DNA from: Demequina sp. NBRC 110051
GTDB lineage: Bacteria > Actinomycetota > Actinomycetes > Actinomycetales > Demequinaceae
Reading direction: 5' to 3'
DNA: 64,000 nucleotides
NCBI RefSeq assembly: GCF_002090055.1
Contig: NZ_BBRH01000011.1
Span: 62,001-126,000 of the forward strand
Below the pieces are notes generated by a model. It was not told the origin of the DNA and did not search any database. It saw nothing but the letters and a program-made list of their open reading frames with translations. The translations under genes were made by a program, and so were the position numbers. Below, piece after piece: positions 34,790 through 42,410 of this stretch; within the stretch, counting starts at the first letter, position 1; each line of letters starts with the position of its first letter.

Positions 34790-35933
34790 CGTAGTCGGGC
34801 CACGGCTCACCCGGCATTGGATAGCGAGTGACCATATCGAGCCACGGCCGCGGGGCGCCTTTCCAGGTGAAGTAGGCGTCGCCGTTGCGTGTGCGGCGCT
34901 CGCGCACCAGGTCACGGTCCACAAGTTCCTTGAGCACTCGACGCACGCCTCGGGGGCTGTAGTTGCTGAGGCGTGCAGCATCATCAACGCTGAGTGCCGG
35001 CAGCCCCACGAGTCCATCAATCAGGTTCTGAAGTCGCCAGGAGCGGCGCGCACGCGGCACCGACTTGGCGGCCTCGCTCGCGATGCGGCCTGCCCACTCC
35101 ATCAGTGGACCTCCGGGACCTGCACCGCGCGCGACCGCGTCGAACACGAGCCTGAGGGCGTCGTCAATGACGTCGGGGTCCGGATCGCCCTCGGTCGCGA
35201 GCGCATGGGCGACTTGTCGCCAATGCTCCGGGTGGGGAATGAAACCCATCGAGATCGGCGGTGTCCGCCATGCGTCGATACCGCCGGTGATCTCGAGCAC
35301 GCGTGTGAACATCGCTCGAGCGGCAACACCGGTCGCACCGTCCTCAGGGTCCGTGGCGGCAGCGACCAACATGACGACTGCTGCGCGGACCAGGCGGGGA
35401 ACCGTGAGATCTGTAATCCACCTGCCGACGTCGTGCCCCAACGCGCGCTTCCAACGCTCCGGCACACGAGCAGTTTCGCCGAGCGCACCGCCCGGCCAGA
35501 CCTTGATCGCAGTGTCGAACCATCGGTCAAGGTCGATGGTGTCCTCGGAGCCGTCCCAGCGGCCGAGGCCCGAGCTCTGACGAATCACACTCGCGGCCAG
35601 GCCAGCGGCATTGGTGTGGTCGAAGTCGAGTGTCTCGTCACCGAACTCGCGTATGACGCTCATCCAGTGGATGTCGTCGACCGCGAGCGCCAGCGCAGCC
35701 GACGCGTAGCCTTCGCTGGACCTTGAGATGTAGCAGCCCGCGATACTCGGACCACCGGAGCGGACAGCACCCTCCATGCGCCCCAACGCTCGGCCAGCAC
35801 GCTCCAACGCGTGCAGCGTCTGGCTCGACATGGATTGCCAAGGCACCTCGGTCGGCATGGAAGGCAGGATGATGTCGACGCCAGGCCAGTCACCGTCCAG
35901 AACATCAGGGTCGACCACTACGCGCGTACCCAT
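34764..35933 (-). CDS. Winged-helix protein of unknown function
   Basis: This 389-aa protein ends in a winged-helix-like region (ALSVDDAARLSNYSPRGVRRVLKELVDRDLVRERR, then GDAYFTWKG). The N-terminal 280 residues are helical with no recognised motif. The start ATG 35933 follows GGAGG at 9 nt. It is preceded 43 nt upstream on the same strand by a small HTH gene, giving a two-gene minus-strand unit that may regulate the plus-strand rep/LHR operon. Confidence 0.6.
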   Translation of the reverse strand: MGTRVVVDPDVLDGDWPGVDIILPSMPTEVPWQSMSSQTLHALERAGRALGRMEGAVRSGGPSIAGCYISRSSEGYASAALALAVDDIHWMSVIREFGDETLDFDHTNAAGLAASVIRQSSGLGRWDGSEDTIDLDRWFDTAIKVWPGGALGETARVPERWKRALGHDVGRWITDLTVPRLVRAAVVMLVAAATDPEDGATGVAARAMFTRVLEITGGIDAWRTPPISMGFIPHPEHWRQVAHALATEGDPDPDVIDDALRLVFDAVARGAGPGGPLMEWAGRIASEAAKSVPRARRSWRLQNLIDGLVGLPALSVDDAARLSNYSPRGVRRVLKELVDRDLVRERRTRNGDAYFTWKGAPRPWLDMVTRYPMPGEPWPDYVRDESPST

Positions 35934-35976
35934 CGGGCATCACCTCCAGCCGGAATCGTGCCGATAGCCACCGACA

Positions 35977-36444
35977 TCACGCCGCTCCCGCCAGGCCGGC
36001 CTGCTCGAGCGCGACCCGGCCACCAGCGATGTAGGAAGCCTTGTAACGGGTCATGGTGTTTGTGCTCACCCCAAGCGCAGCCGCCGCAGCGACAATCGAC
36101 GTGCGCGTCTCCAGCACCTCCTCCACATAGGTCAGCACGTCGGCGACGTCAATGCCCCTCTGAGCAAACGACGGCGTCTTGCCGCGGAGCGCATTGCGGC
36201 CACCCTCAACGAACACGGCGACGAACGTCTCCGAGTCGCGGGCATCAGACGAGGCCAGGAGCGATCCCGCGAGCGCCACGAGGACCTCTTGCACCTCGGC
36301 ACTACCTGCGACAGCTGCCGTCACCGTCGGATGACGCCGCACACCACGACCCACACCACCAGCAGCCGCCGCGACGCGCCCCCCGAATACGCCGCCGTCA
36401 TGCCCGCGCCGCCACCAGCCAGTCCAACCACTGCCTCGACTCAT
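35977..36444 (-). CDS. Small HTH protein
   Basis: This 155-aa protein has a Gly/Ala-rich N-terminus, a helical middle (SAEVQEVLVALAGSLLAS) and a C-terminal segment TSIVAAAAALGVSTNTMTRYKASYIAGG with the spacing of a helix-turn-helix. ATG 36444 follows GGAGG at 5 nt, so it is preferred over ATG 36459. The 297 bp between this start and the lipoprotein start at 36742 hold no gene; they contain the first copy of a repeated leader (from 36662). Confidence 0.55.
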   Translation of the reverse strand: MSRGSGWTGWWRRGHDGGVFGGRVAAAAGGVGRGVRRHPTVTAAVAGSAEVQEVLVALAGSLLASSDARDSETFVAVFVEGGRNALRGKTPSFAQRGIDVADVLTYVEEVLETRTSIVAAAAALGVSTNTMTRYKASYIAGGRVALEQAGLAGAA

Positions 36445-36661
36445 CACAACCTCCAACATGACTCCGGCACACCACGTGCACCGCCAGGCAACCTGCCCGG
36501 GCGAAAGGTATCCAGCCGAGCAATATCGCTACGAAGCCCCGAACAGATCCTGGGCTACGTGGGCGTGGTGGAGTCGGAGGGGTGACCGGCGTTCGCAATC
36601 CCGTCGCTCGTCTCGCGTAAACCTGGGCCAAGCCCCATGACGACGCGCGGCACCCCAGAGT

Positions 36662-36741
36662 CCTGCCAAGAGGCCCCAACCCTCTACGCTCTCAGGAGCC
36701 TGGTCGACGTCGGTCGGGATTCACATGCTGAGGGGTTCCCC
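36662..36741 (+). promoter_or_regulatory. Leader repeat, copy 1 (upstream of lipoprotein 1)
   Basis: The segment CCAAGAGG, 7 nt, then CTCTACGC, CT, AGG, GCCTG precedes lipoprotein 1. Similar segments occur upstream of lipoprotein 2 (from about 37645) and, without any following gene, at 38679-38730. It may be a shared promoter or untranslated leader. The conserved CTGAGGGG just before both start codons is the ribosome site. Confidence 0.45.
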
Positions 36742-37593
36742 GTGAAGGACATCATGCGCGCGGGCGCGTGCGTTGCTGTTGTTGTCGGCTTGCTCGCTAT
36801 GGCCGGGTGCACGAGCGCCGCGTCCACTCCTAGCGCATCTTCGTCACCCGCACTGAGTCCGTCCGTCACGGCCGCGGCCTTCGGCGAGCACCTGGACATC
36901 TCTGACCCGGCTGTCGCTCCCGTCGCGGACGGTGAGTGGCCTGCACAGCAGGACGGGTACGAGTTCTCTACCGAGCCTCAAGGCGCCGCCGAGCAGTGGA
37001 TCGCCAACCACTACCCCGAGCTGTGGGCCGGTGGCGCTCGCGCGGTGACGACTGACGTGATGCGCCTAGGCCTTGGCGGGAACAGTGACATCATCCCTTC
37101 CGCGCTGGTGCAGTACTACGACGGCAAGCGGTACGAAGGGACTCTGGAGTCACCGCTGGGTTTGCGTGGTGGGCTTAACCCGGAGTCGTACAACCGTGAC
37201 ATCTTTAACTGGGCGACCGGCGGAGATGAAGTGCCTCGTACATCGCCGGGCAGGTACGCCATTACCGTGGAGAACACGGTGAGCGCCAGCGCGAACCTGA
37301 ACCAGAAGGGCAACAAGTCGACAACACCGGTTTTCAGGGTCAAGGTCACCTACCGCAGCGCTGTCGGTGATGACATTCTGAGCGATTGGGGCGGTGAGCC
37401 CACTTCCTTCAATTCGCTAGAACAGGCGGTCGATTTCTTCAAGGAAAACGGATTCCGGGCTGGTGATGGGCGACAGCTCAACATTGGCGAACTCACGATG
37501 ATCCTGATTGCTGATGCAGGTGGTCAGAGGACCGAGTCCCACGTTCTCGACCCCGAGACTTGGGAACTTGTGGACTATGCCCCGCAGCATTGA
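36742..37593 (+). CDS. Lipoprotein, paralogue 1
   Basis: This 283-aa protein has a lipoprotein signal (VVVGLLAMAGCTSAAS) and a Ser/Ala/Pro linker, then a domain beginning HLDISDPAVAPVADGEWPAQ and DGYEFSTEPQGAAEQWI. That stretch is nearly identical to the same region of paralogue 2, while the middle diverges. GTG 36742 is preferred because it reads VKD, matching MKD of paralogue 2, with the same GAGGGG ribosome site. No known domain was recognised. A surface-exposed accessory or exclusion protein of the element is possible. Confidence 0.75.
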   Translation: MKDIMRAGACVAVVVGLLAMAGCTSAASTPSASSSPALSPSVTAAAFGEHLDISDPAVAPVADGEWPAQQDGYEFSTEPQGAAEQWIANHYPELWAGGARAVTTDVMRLGLGGNSDIIPSALVQYYDGKRYEGTLESPLGLRGGLNPESYNRDIFNWATGGDEVPRTSPGRYAITVENTVSASANLNQKGNKSTTPVFRVKVTYRSAVGDDILSDWGGEPTSFNSLEQAVDFFKENGFRAGDGRQLNIGELTMILIADAGGQRTESHVLDPETWELVDYAPQH

Positions 37594-37721
37594 GTGGTGC
37601 GTCTGCGGTCAGGATGAGTCCTCCCCGCTTGGCGTGGACGGCTCAGAGCGAAATCTGCAGCGTCTATCCATTGGGCGCCTGGCCGGCAGCAACCGGGCTA
37701 CAAATACTGAGGGGATCAACC

Positions 37722-38576
37722 ATGAAGGACACCACGCGCGCCGCTGCGCACGGACTTATCACGGCTGTGGGCCTGTTCGCCCTCGTCGGATGCACGAGCG
37801 CTCCCACCGCTCCCGGCGCATCCTCAGCGCCTACAGTGACGGAGGCATTGAGCGCAGCCAACGTCAACGAAATCCTCGACATCTCCAACCCAGACGTCGC
37901 ACCCGTCGCCGACAGCGAATGGCCAGCACAACAGGATGGCTACGAGTTCTCGACGGAGCCGCAGGGCCAGGCCGAGGAGTGGATCGTCCGGCACTATCCG
38001 CAGCAGTGGATTGAAGGTGTGAGAGCGATGACGACCGCCATTCGCACGTCAGACGGAACTCAGGTTGTTCCCGGCTCTCTCGTGAGATACGTCGATGGCG
38101 CGCGCTACGACGGCGACGCCGAATCTCCGCTAGCTTTCCAGCACCCAAACTCCAGGCCAGATGTCGCTCCGCTCGACATTTACGAGCTTAAGACAACGGG
38201 CGCACAATGGCCTGAGGATGCGGACTGGTCGAGTTACTACAGCGTCTCGGTCGTGGCGTCTTCGGGCGGGGAACGCGCGGACCACAACGGCGTCACGCGG
38301 TCTGTGCCTTCTAGTACGAAAATTCGCGTGGCCGTTCACACCGAGGAAGGTTGGGTGGACGCACCCTACGGCGGCGACGCCAGTCTCTCCTTTGCATCAG
38401 TCGATGAAGCTCTCAACTACATGCAGGCCAACGGGATTCTGACTTCGACCGGCCGAACCCTCTACCCAGGAGAGATCGGCTCACTCATGACCACCGAGGA
38501 TGGCGAGGAGCTGGAGTCGTTCATGGTCAATCCCAATACATGGGAGTCGGTGCCGTACGTGCCTAACTTGGACTGA
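37722..38576 (+). CDS. Lipoprotein, paralogue 2
   Basis: This 284-aa protein is a tandem paralogue of the preceding gene: signal peptide VGLFALVGCTSAPT, then LDISNPDVAPVADSEWPAQ and DGYEFSTEPQGQAEEWI. The first ~80 mature residues are strongly conserved between the two. The rest is about one third identical by eye, sharing for example YVDGARYDG versus YYDGKRYEG. ATG 37722 follows CTGAGGGG. Function is unknown. The high-identity N-terminal block suggests recent duplication or gene conversion. Confidence 0.75.
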   Translation: MKDTTRAAAHGLITAVGLFALVGCTSAPTAPGASSAPTVTEALSAANVNEILDISNPDVAPVADSEWPAQQDGYEFSTEPQGQAEEWIVRHYPQQWIEGVRAMTTAIRTSDGTQVVPGSLVRYVDGARYDGDAESPLAFQHPNSRPDVAPLDIYELKTTGAQWPEDADWSSYYSVSVVASSGGERADHNGVTRSVPSSTKIRVAVHTEEGWVDAPYGGDASLSFASVDEALNYMQANGILTSTGRTLYPGEIGSLMTTEDGEELESFMVNPNTWESVPYVPNLD

Positions 38577-38678
38577 GTGAATGGGCACCCGTGGCAGGGT
38601 CGGTGCTACCGGTACATGAGTTTCGCGAGCGTACCTAGGTCGCAAGGGTCCTCGTTGCATCTTGCGCCACCACGCCAG

Positions 38679-38730
38679 TCCAAGAGGTCTAGACTCTCTA
38701 CGCCCTAAGGCGCCTGCACGGGTTGTCCGG
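38679..38730 (+). repeat. Leader repeat, orphan copy 3
   Basis: CCAAGAGG, CTCTACGC and GGCGCCTG occur in the same order and spacing as upstream of lipoprotein 1. Here they are followed by the 3' end of the restriction endonuclease gene instead of a lipoprotein. This may mark a third lipoprotein locus truncated when the restriction-modification genes arrived. Confidence 0.45.
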
Positions 38731-38784
38731 CGAAGACATGGTCGCCTGACGGCGCTTTGGCGTCAGGACCAAGCGCGAGTGGAA

Positions 38785-40182
38785 CTACCACTCGTGCGTG
38801 GCGATCCTTAGGCTTTCGGCGGGGTGGACGAGGGTGTACTTGGGGCGCCTCGCGGCGCCGGAAGTTTCGTCGCCTCGAGGAGCTTGGCGCCCAATCGCCG
38901 CCCCGCGGAGAACCCCGGCGGCGATAGAGGCATCGAGCGTCGCCGCATCGGGGATCCAGAAGGCATCGAGATGGAGTGGCGCGAACCCGGCTTTGCGCAA
39001 GCGTGAACGACCGCTGTTGGACCGCGCAGAATCCAAGCCTTGCTTCTCCTTGAAGTCCCGATGCCATGCGGCAAACGAGCCGTCGTGATCCATCTTTCCC
39101 CGCCCGCTGAGGACGATGAACCCGAGCCCCTGCTCTGCGACGCACTCATTGATGGCCTGTTGGTCATTCAGCATGGAGTCTCGGCGCCGTTGTATGCCGC
39201 CGGCGACGGTATCCGCTTCTGCTGTTAGCGCTTTGAGATCCCACACCCGGTCGAGCGCATAGTCGAAGACCGTGTTCCCGTACTTCACACGAGGACCCGG
39301 CAGCCGCGGCGTGAAAGCTCGGTTGAGGATGTCCCGGCCCCGTGCCTCGAAGAAGAAGCCGGGCCACTCGGTCTGGTTCTGGCCACCGTGTCCTGAGTCA
39401 CGTAGCCATGTGACGCACGAGCGACCATCCCAGGCAGTTCCGTCGAGCCCGTCGGCGAGTGCGCCCACAAGCGCGTCGGCTTCGCTTCGGGCTGAGTTGA
39501 AGTGTGAGGTCGAGCCAAGTCGGCCCAGGTGTCGTTCCGCACCAGCCAGAACGTAGTTGAGGCCCTCGAGCGAGATCGTGTAGCCGGTTGAGACGCAGGT
39601 GTCCGTCCACGGCGCTCCGAGGCTCTCGGCGATCTGTTGCGCGAGTCGTGTCTTGGACACCGACGTGTCCACCGGGAGGTGCAGCCCCTCGACCAAGTTA
39701 ACCAAGACGCGCTTGTGTTCCTTGGACCCGGGGCCGAGCCACTCGGGCCCGGAATCTGTCAGCGCGGAGATCCGATTGACCGCTTCAATCTTGGATACCG
39801 CCTGCTCGAACGCCGCCCAAGCGGCCGTCTCGAGCGCCGAATGCGAGTGACGCTTGACGCGCTTCGCGCGTCCATCGAGAAACGCGTGAGTGGCGCCCTC
39901 GAGCAGGACATTGAGGCCACTCAGACGCACCTTGTTTCGAATCTCGTATCGCGCCGGAGCCCACTCAACGTCGAGCGCGGAAGCGATGAGCCGGGCAGCC
40001 TCAGCGTTAGTCCGCTCGAGGTCGATATCTAGATCGAGCGAGTCCCTGAGCGCGACAAGTGCACGCTTCTCGCCACGTCCTCGCGCATAGGCACCGGTCA
40101 GACCGTAGATGCGGGTGATGGCCTCGTCCGTCGTAACAGCAGGGATGAAAAACTCACCCTGACGCGAGGCGTCCGCGGTCAC
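38785..40182 (-). CDS. Putative type II restriction endonuclease
   Basis: This 465-aa protein lies directly downstream of a C5 cytosine methyltransferase on the same strand, the classic type II arrangement. A PD-(D/E)XK-like active site may be formed by TEWPGFFFEARGRD and NTVFDYALDRVWDLKAL (Asp-307, then Asp-315 and Lys-317 as D-x-K). The N-terminal half contains two similar helical blocks (RLSGLNVLLEGATHAFL and SLEGLNYVLAGAERHL), suggesting an internal duplication. Recognition sequence and exact family are not readable. GTG 40182 overlaps the stop of a 33-codon upstream frame (GTGA); TTG 40209 is an alternative start. Confidence 0.7.
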   Translation of the reverse strand: MTADASRQGEFFIPAVTTDEAITRIYGLTGAYARGRGEKRALVALRDSLDLDIDLERTNAEAARLIASALDVEWAPARYEIRNKVRLSGLNVLLEGATHAFLDGRAKRVKRHSHSALETAAWAAFEQAVSKIEAVNRISALTDSGPEWLGPGSKEHKRVLVNLVEGLHLPVDTSVSKTRLAQQIAESLGAPWTDTCVSTGYTISLEGLNYVLAGAERHLGRLGSTSHFNSARSEADALVGALADGLDGTAWDGRSCVTWLRDSGHGGQNQTEWPGFFFEARGRDILNRAFTPRLPGPRVKYGNTVFDYALDRVWDLKALTAEADTVAGGIQRRRDSMLNDQQAINECVAEQGLGFIVLSGRGKMDHDGSFAAWHRDFKEKQGLDSARSNSGRSRLRKAGFAPLHLDAFWIPDAATLDASIAAGVLRGAAIGRQAPRGDETSGAARRPKYTLVHPAESLRIATHEW

Positions 40183-40280
40183 AGTTCGCCCAGTTCGTCC
40201 GGCGAGCAATCACGCTGTCCCGCATCAGTTTCGCGCAGGCATCGACCGACGTCACCCTCGCGCTTGAATTTCCACCCCAT
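40179..40280 (-). CDS. 33-aa upstream reading frame coupled to the restriction gene
   Basis: ATG 40280 opens a 33-codon frame (MGWKFKREGDVGRC start, SPDELGEL end) whose TGA overlaps the endonuclease GTG by 4 nt. It lies between the methyltransferase stop and the endonuclease. It could be a leader peptide coupling translation, a very short control protein, or chance. No family was recognised. Confidence 0.3.
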   Translation of the reverse strand: MGWKFKREGDVGRCLRETDAGQRDCSPDELGEL

Positions 40281-40338
40281 GCGGCCACTTTAGGGACTGC
40301 GTTTCGGCGGGGGCGACGGCTGGCCGAATGCTCTTCGA

Positions 40339-41631
40339 TTAAGCGACCTGGGGCTGGCTGTCCGCGTTGAGTCGATCGAGGATGCCGCTCGCACGCAAGA
40401 CATACGACACCACGCCCGCGGAGACGCCGTTGCCAAGTTGTTTGAACGAGGCGGCGTCGGGCTGGGTACCGAAAGTGAAGCTGTCGGGGAGTCCCTGCAG
40501 ACGTGCCGCTTCGCGCACGGTGATGCGGCGTCGCCGGGGCCCGATGATGCTGGTCTGGGTGATGGCCACCAACGCCGGCAGGTAGGTCGTTTTCTTGGCT
40601 CGGATTCCCGACGGCCGTAGATGCATCGCGCAGCTCCAGAGCGATGACTCATCCTGCGCTTGCCACTCAAGCTTGCGCCGTGACGCAGGCATCCACTTGA
40701 GGCCGTCGTGACGCGCCTTCCATGCATCGATGGCCTCGCGGTGCTCGACGTAGAACTGCGAGTTCTTTCGCAAGAAGTTCGCTTTCCATGCGGGCGTGGA
40801 AGCGGTGATTCTGGGCACGACGACGAACTCGTCTGCCCAGATGGGGAAGCCAGGCAACTGCACGCCCTCGCGCACCTCGAGCATCGTCGTCACGAAGTCA
40901 TCCCAAACATCAATCCAAGCAACCTCATCGTCCGAGAGGACGTGCGATCCCTTTTCGGGCACCTCGGATTCGTCAAGCAGCACGTCGCGGTCGAGGTTCC
41001 AGTCCTGCGGGTCCCAGCCGTCGAGCGGGCGACGCTCAAGGGTGGGCGTCGAGTCGGCCTCAGCCCATGCTCGTTCGCGCCCGACGTGCTCGCCGACGAT
41101 GAAGACTCGGTCGCGGACCTGTGGCGTACCGCCATGGGATTTGGGCAGCAGGTGGGGCGAGAACACGGTCGGGGTATCCGAGACGCGGTAGCCCAAATCC
41201 CGAAGGGTCCGGATGATGGTCGCCCACGTTTCGGCGTGCCGTGGCCCCGCCAAGTTGCGCACGTTCTCCAAGACGATCGCGCGGGGGCGCTTGGCCTCAA
41301 GGATCTTCGCGATGTTGAAGAAGAGAGTGCCGCGCGTCTCGTTGATGCCGTGCTGGAACCCGGACTTGGAGAACGGTTGGCAGGGGAAGCCTGCAGCGAG
41401 GACGTCGTGATCGGGAACGTGGAGGACCTCAGGATCCGTCAACGGGATGATGTCACCCTCGATCAACGGTCGGCCGCCTCGCGGCGCGATGTCGTCACCC
41501 CAGTTGAGCTCGTACACGCGTTGAGCAGCGGCATCGATCTCCGACACGAACACACATTCCCCACCGGCCTCGCTAAGCGCATGGTGGAATCCGCCGATGC
41601 CGGCGAAGAGATCGATGTACTTGAAGGCCAC
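40339..41631 (-). CDS. DNA (cytosine-5) methyltransferase
   Basis: This 430-aa enzyme contains all main C5-methyltransferase motifs: I (YIDLFAGIGGFHHAL), IV with catalytic Cys-84 (GFPCQPFSKSG), VI (VLENVRNLAGP), VIII (QVRDRVFIVG), a target-recognition region (about 190-330) and IX/X (TVREAARLQGLP and FKQLGNGVSAGVV). It should protect the host from the adjacent endonuclease. ATG 41631 is 200 bp inside attR, and its promoter lies in the intervening region. Confidence 0.96.
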   Translation of the reverse strand: MAFKYIDLFAGIGGFHHALSEAGGECVFVSEIDAAAQRVYELNWGDDIAPRGGRPLIEGDIIPLTDPEVLHVPDHDVLAAGFPCQPFSKSGFQHGINETRGTLFFNIAKILEAKRPRAIVLENVRNLAGPRHAETWATIIRTLRDLGYRVSDTPTVFSPHLLPKSHGGTPQVRDRVFIVGEHVGRERAWAEADSTPTLERRPLDGWDPQDWNLDRDVLLDESEVPEKGSHVLSDDEVAWIDVWDDFVTTMLEVREGVQLPGFPIWADEFVVVPRITASTPAWKANFLRKNSQFYVEHREAIDAWKARHDGLKWMPASRRKLEWQAQDESSLWSCAMHLRPSGIRAKKTTYLPALVAITQTSIIGPRRRRITVREAARLQGLPDSFTFGTQPDAASFKQLGNGVSAGVVSYVLRASGILDRLNADSQPQVA

Positions 41632-41680
41632 GCGGAAAGCTTACCTCGCTGGTCTGACAAAGGGGTGCAAAACGCGAAGC

Positions 41681-41715
41681 GCCCCACACCTCGGCTCACA
41701 GCGGAGGCATGGGGC
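41681..41715. terminator. Hairpin between methyltransferase promoter and attR
   Basis: GCCCCA plus CTC pairs with GAG plus TGGGGC around a short loop. It lies downstream of bS22 in the integrated state, so it may terminate bS22 transcription before it enters the element. Confidence 0.4.
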
Positions 41716-41772
41716 ACAACGACAGGCGGCGCCGTTACGGGCCACCCGGAGGCACTTGATCTAGGATCGCAA

Positions 41773-41788
41773 TTGCACGCTAGTGCAA
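41773..41788. promoter_or_regulatory. Inverted repeat TTGCAC-GCTA-GTGCAA
   Basis: Perfect 6-bp arms with a 4-bp spacer lie 142 bp upstream of the methyltransferase start and 47 bp from attR. It is a possible operator for restriction-modification expression or an integrase arm site; no direct evidence. Confidence 0.3.
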
Positions 41789-41834
41789 CGGGCCCCCAAC
41801 AGGGGATCCCAGTCCTACAACGAAATGCCTGGTA

Positions 41835-41887
41835 TTACTTCTTGTTGCGGCGCTGGTGGCGCGTCTTACGAAGCAGCTTGCGGTGCT
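41835..41887. repeat. attR: 53-bp repeat forming the 3' end of intact bS22
   Basis: It is identical to 19406-19458. Here the repeat is continuous with the 5' part of bS22, so the element supplied a replacement 3' end and left the host gene functional. Confidence 0.95.
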
Positions 41888-41933
41888 TCTTCTTCGACAT
41901 GCGCTTGCGACGCTTCTTGATGACGGATCCCAC
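41835..41933 (-). CDS. Small ribosomal protein bS22 (AURKAIP1/COX24-domain protein)
   Basis: The gene encodes 32 residues, extremely basic: [20 protein letters not shown], then [11 protein letters not shown]. It is nearly the same as the 33-aa mycobacterial bS22 (Rv0500B). The start is GTG 41933. It binds the 30S subunit in mycobacteria (established for that homologue). The last 16 codons and the stop are the attachment site of the integrative element, which restores the coding sequence. The neighbouring BldC-like gene matches the mycobacterial Rv0500A-Rv0500B order. Confidence 0.93.
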   Translation of the reverse strand: MGSVIKKRRKRMSKKKHRKLLRKTRHQRRNKK

Positions 41934-42000
41934 GGAACCTACCTCGAATCATTGACAGTGCTACGGCGTCCAGTGCGCGCTGGACGCGACAGACGAGGAC

Positions 42001-42237
42001 TTAGCCTACCGTGCCTGAGCGGCGGTCGTCACTCTCGCCGGAAAAGCCCTCGTAACCTGCCTGCTCCATGAACTGTTCGACCGCCGTGCGGGGCACGCGG
42101 TAGGAGCGTCCAAACTGGACGGCGGGGATTTCGCCGGCGTGGACCCAGCGATAGACCGTCATGCGTGAGACCCGCAGCAGCTCGGCCACCTCGGCCACCG
42201 TCAAAAAGGTGGTGCGGGCGGCGCCATTGTCAGCCAT
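42001..42237 (-). CDS. BldC-like MerR-family HTH protein
   Basis: This 78-aa DNA-binding protein reads FLTVAEVAELLRVSRMTVYRWVHAGEIPAVQFGRSYRVPRTAVEQF (shown here as the HTH followed by a basic wing). It is the short MerR-like form found next to bS22 in most actinobacteria (Rv0500A and BldC relatives). It lies 67 bp upstream of bS22 on the same strand and is probably cotranscribed. ATG 42237 is the only sensible start. Confidence 0.85.
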   Translation of the reverse strand: MADNGAARTTFLTVAEVAELLRVSRMTVYRWVHAGEIPAVQFGRSYRVPRTAVEQFMEQAGYEGFSGESDDRRSGTVG

Positions 42238-42289
42238 GCAGTCTTTCTCCCCTCAAGCGAAGTCCGGCTGCTGTATCGGCAGGACCTTC

Positions 42290-42304
42290 CCCCTACTGTA
42301 GGGG
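42290..42304. promoter_or_regulatory. Palindrome CCCCTAC-T-GTAGGGG in divergent promoter region
   Basis: Perfect 7-bp arms around a single base lie between the divergent HTH and trkH genes (42238-42410). It could be an operator for either promoter. Confidence 0.4.
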
Positions 42305-42410
42305 CTGAAGTGACTGTTGTGAAGTAAGTGAAAACTGTCGATGATGGGATGAGGGCGTGCGGCGTACCCGCACGGCACACAGGGCGCGTGGTGCGCGGCG
42401 AAGGGGATCC

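Larger units (their letters stand above)
19406..41887. mobile_element. Integrative element of about 22.4 kb inserted in the bS22 gene
   Basis: The region is bounded by perfect 53-bp direct repeats (19406-19458 and 41835-41887). It carries a tyrosine integrase just inside the left end, HTH genes, an HUH Rep protein, a serine resolvase, a putative STAND-type defence system, an unusual tandem repeat, lipoproteins and a type II restriction-modification pair. Codon use is less GC-biased than in the flanks, and the chromosomal 9-mer GGCCGATGC is absent throughout. No relaxase, FtsK/TraB-type translocase or virion gene was recognised, so it resembles an integrated rolling-circle plasmid or satellite rather than a complete conjugative element or prophage. 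Confidence 0.93.

Noticed and set aside
34764-35933. A Fic-domain protein
   Set aside because: Only the general layout (helical body, C-terminal winged helix) is similar; the HPFx[D/E]GN motif is absent.
36742-38576. A toxin-immunity pair
   Set aside because: Both products are paralogous lipoproteins with the same domain; there is no separate toxin partner.
19406-41887. A prophage
   Set aside because: No capsid, portal, terminase, tail or lysis gene was recognised; the cargo is replication, defence and unknown genes.
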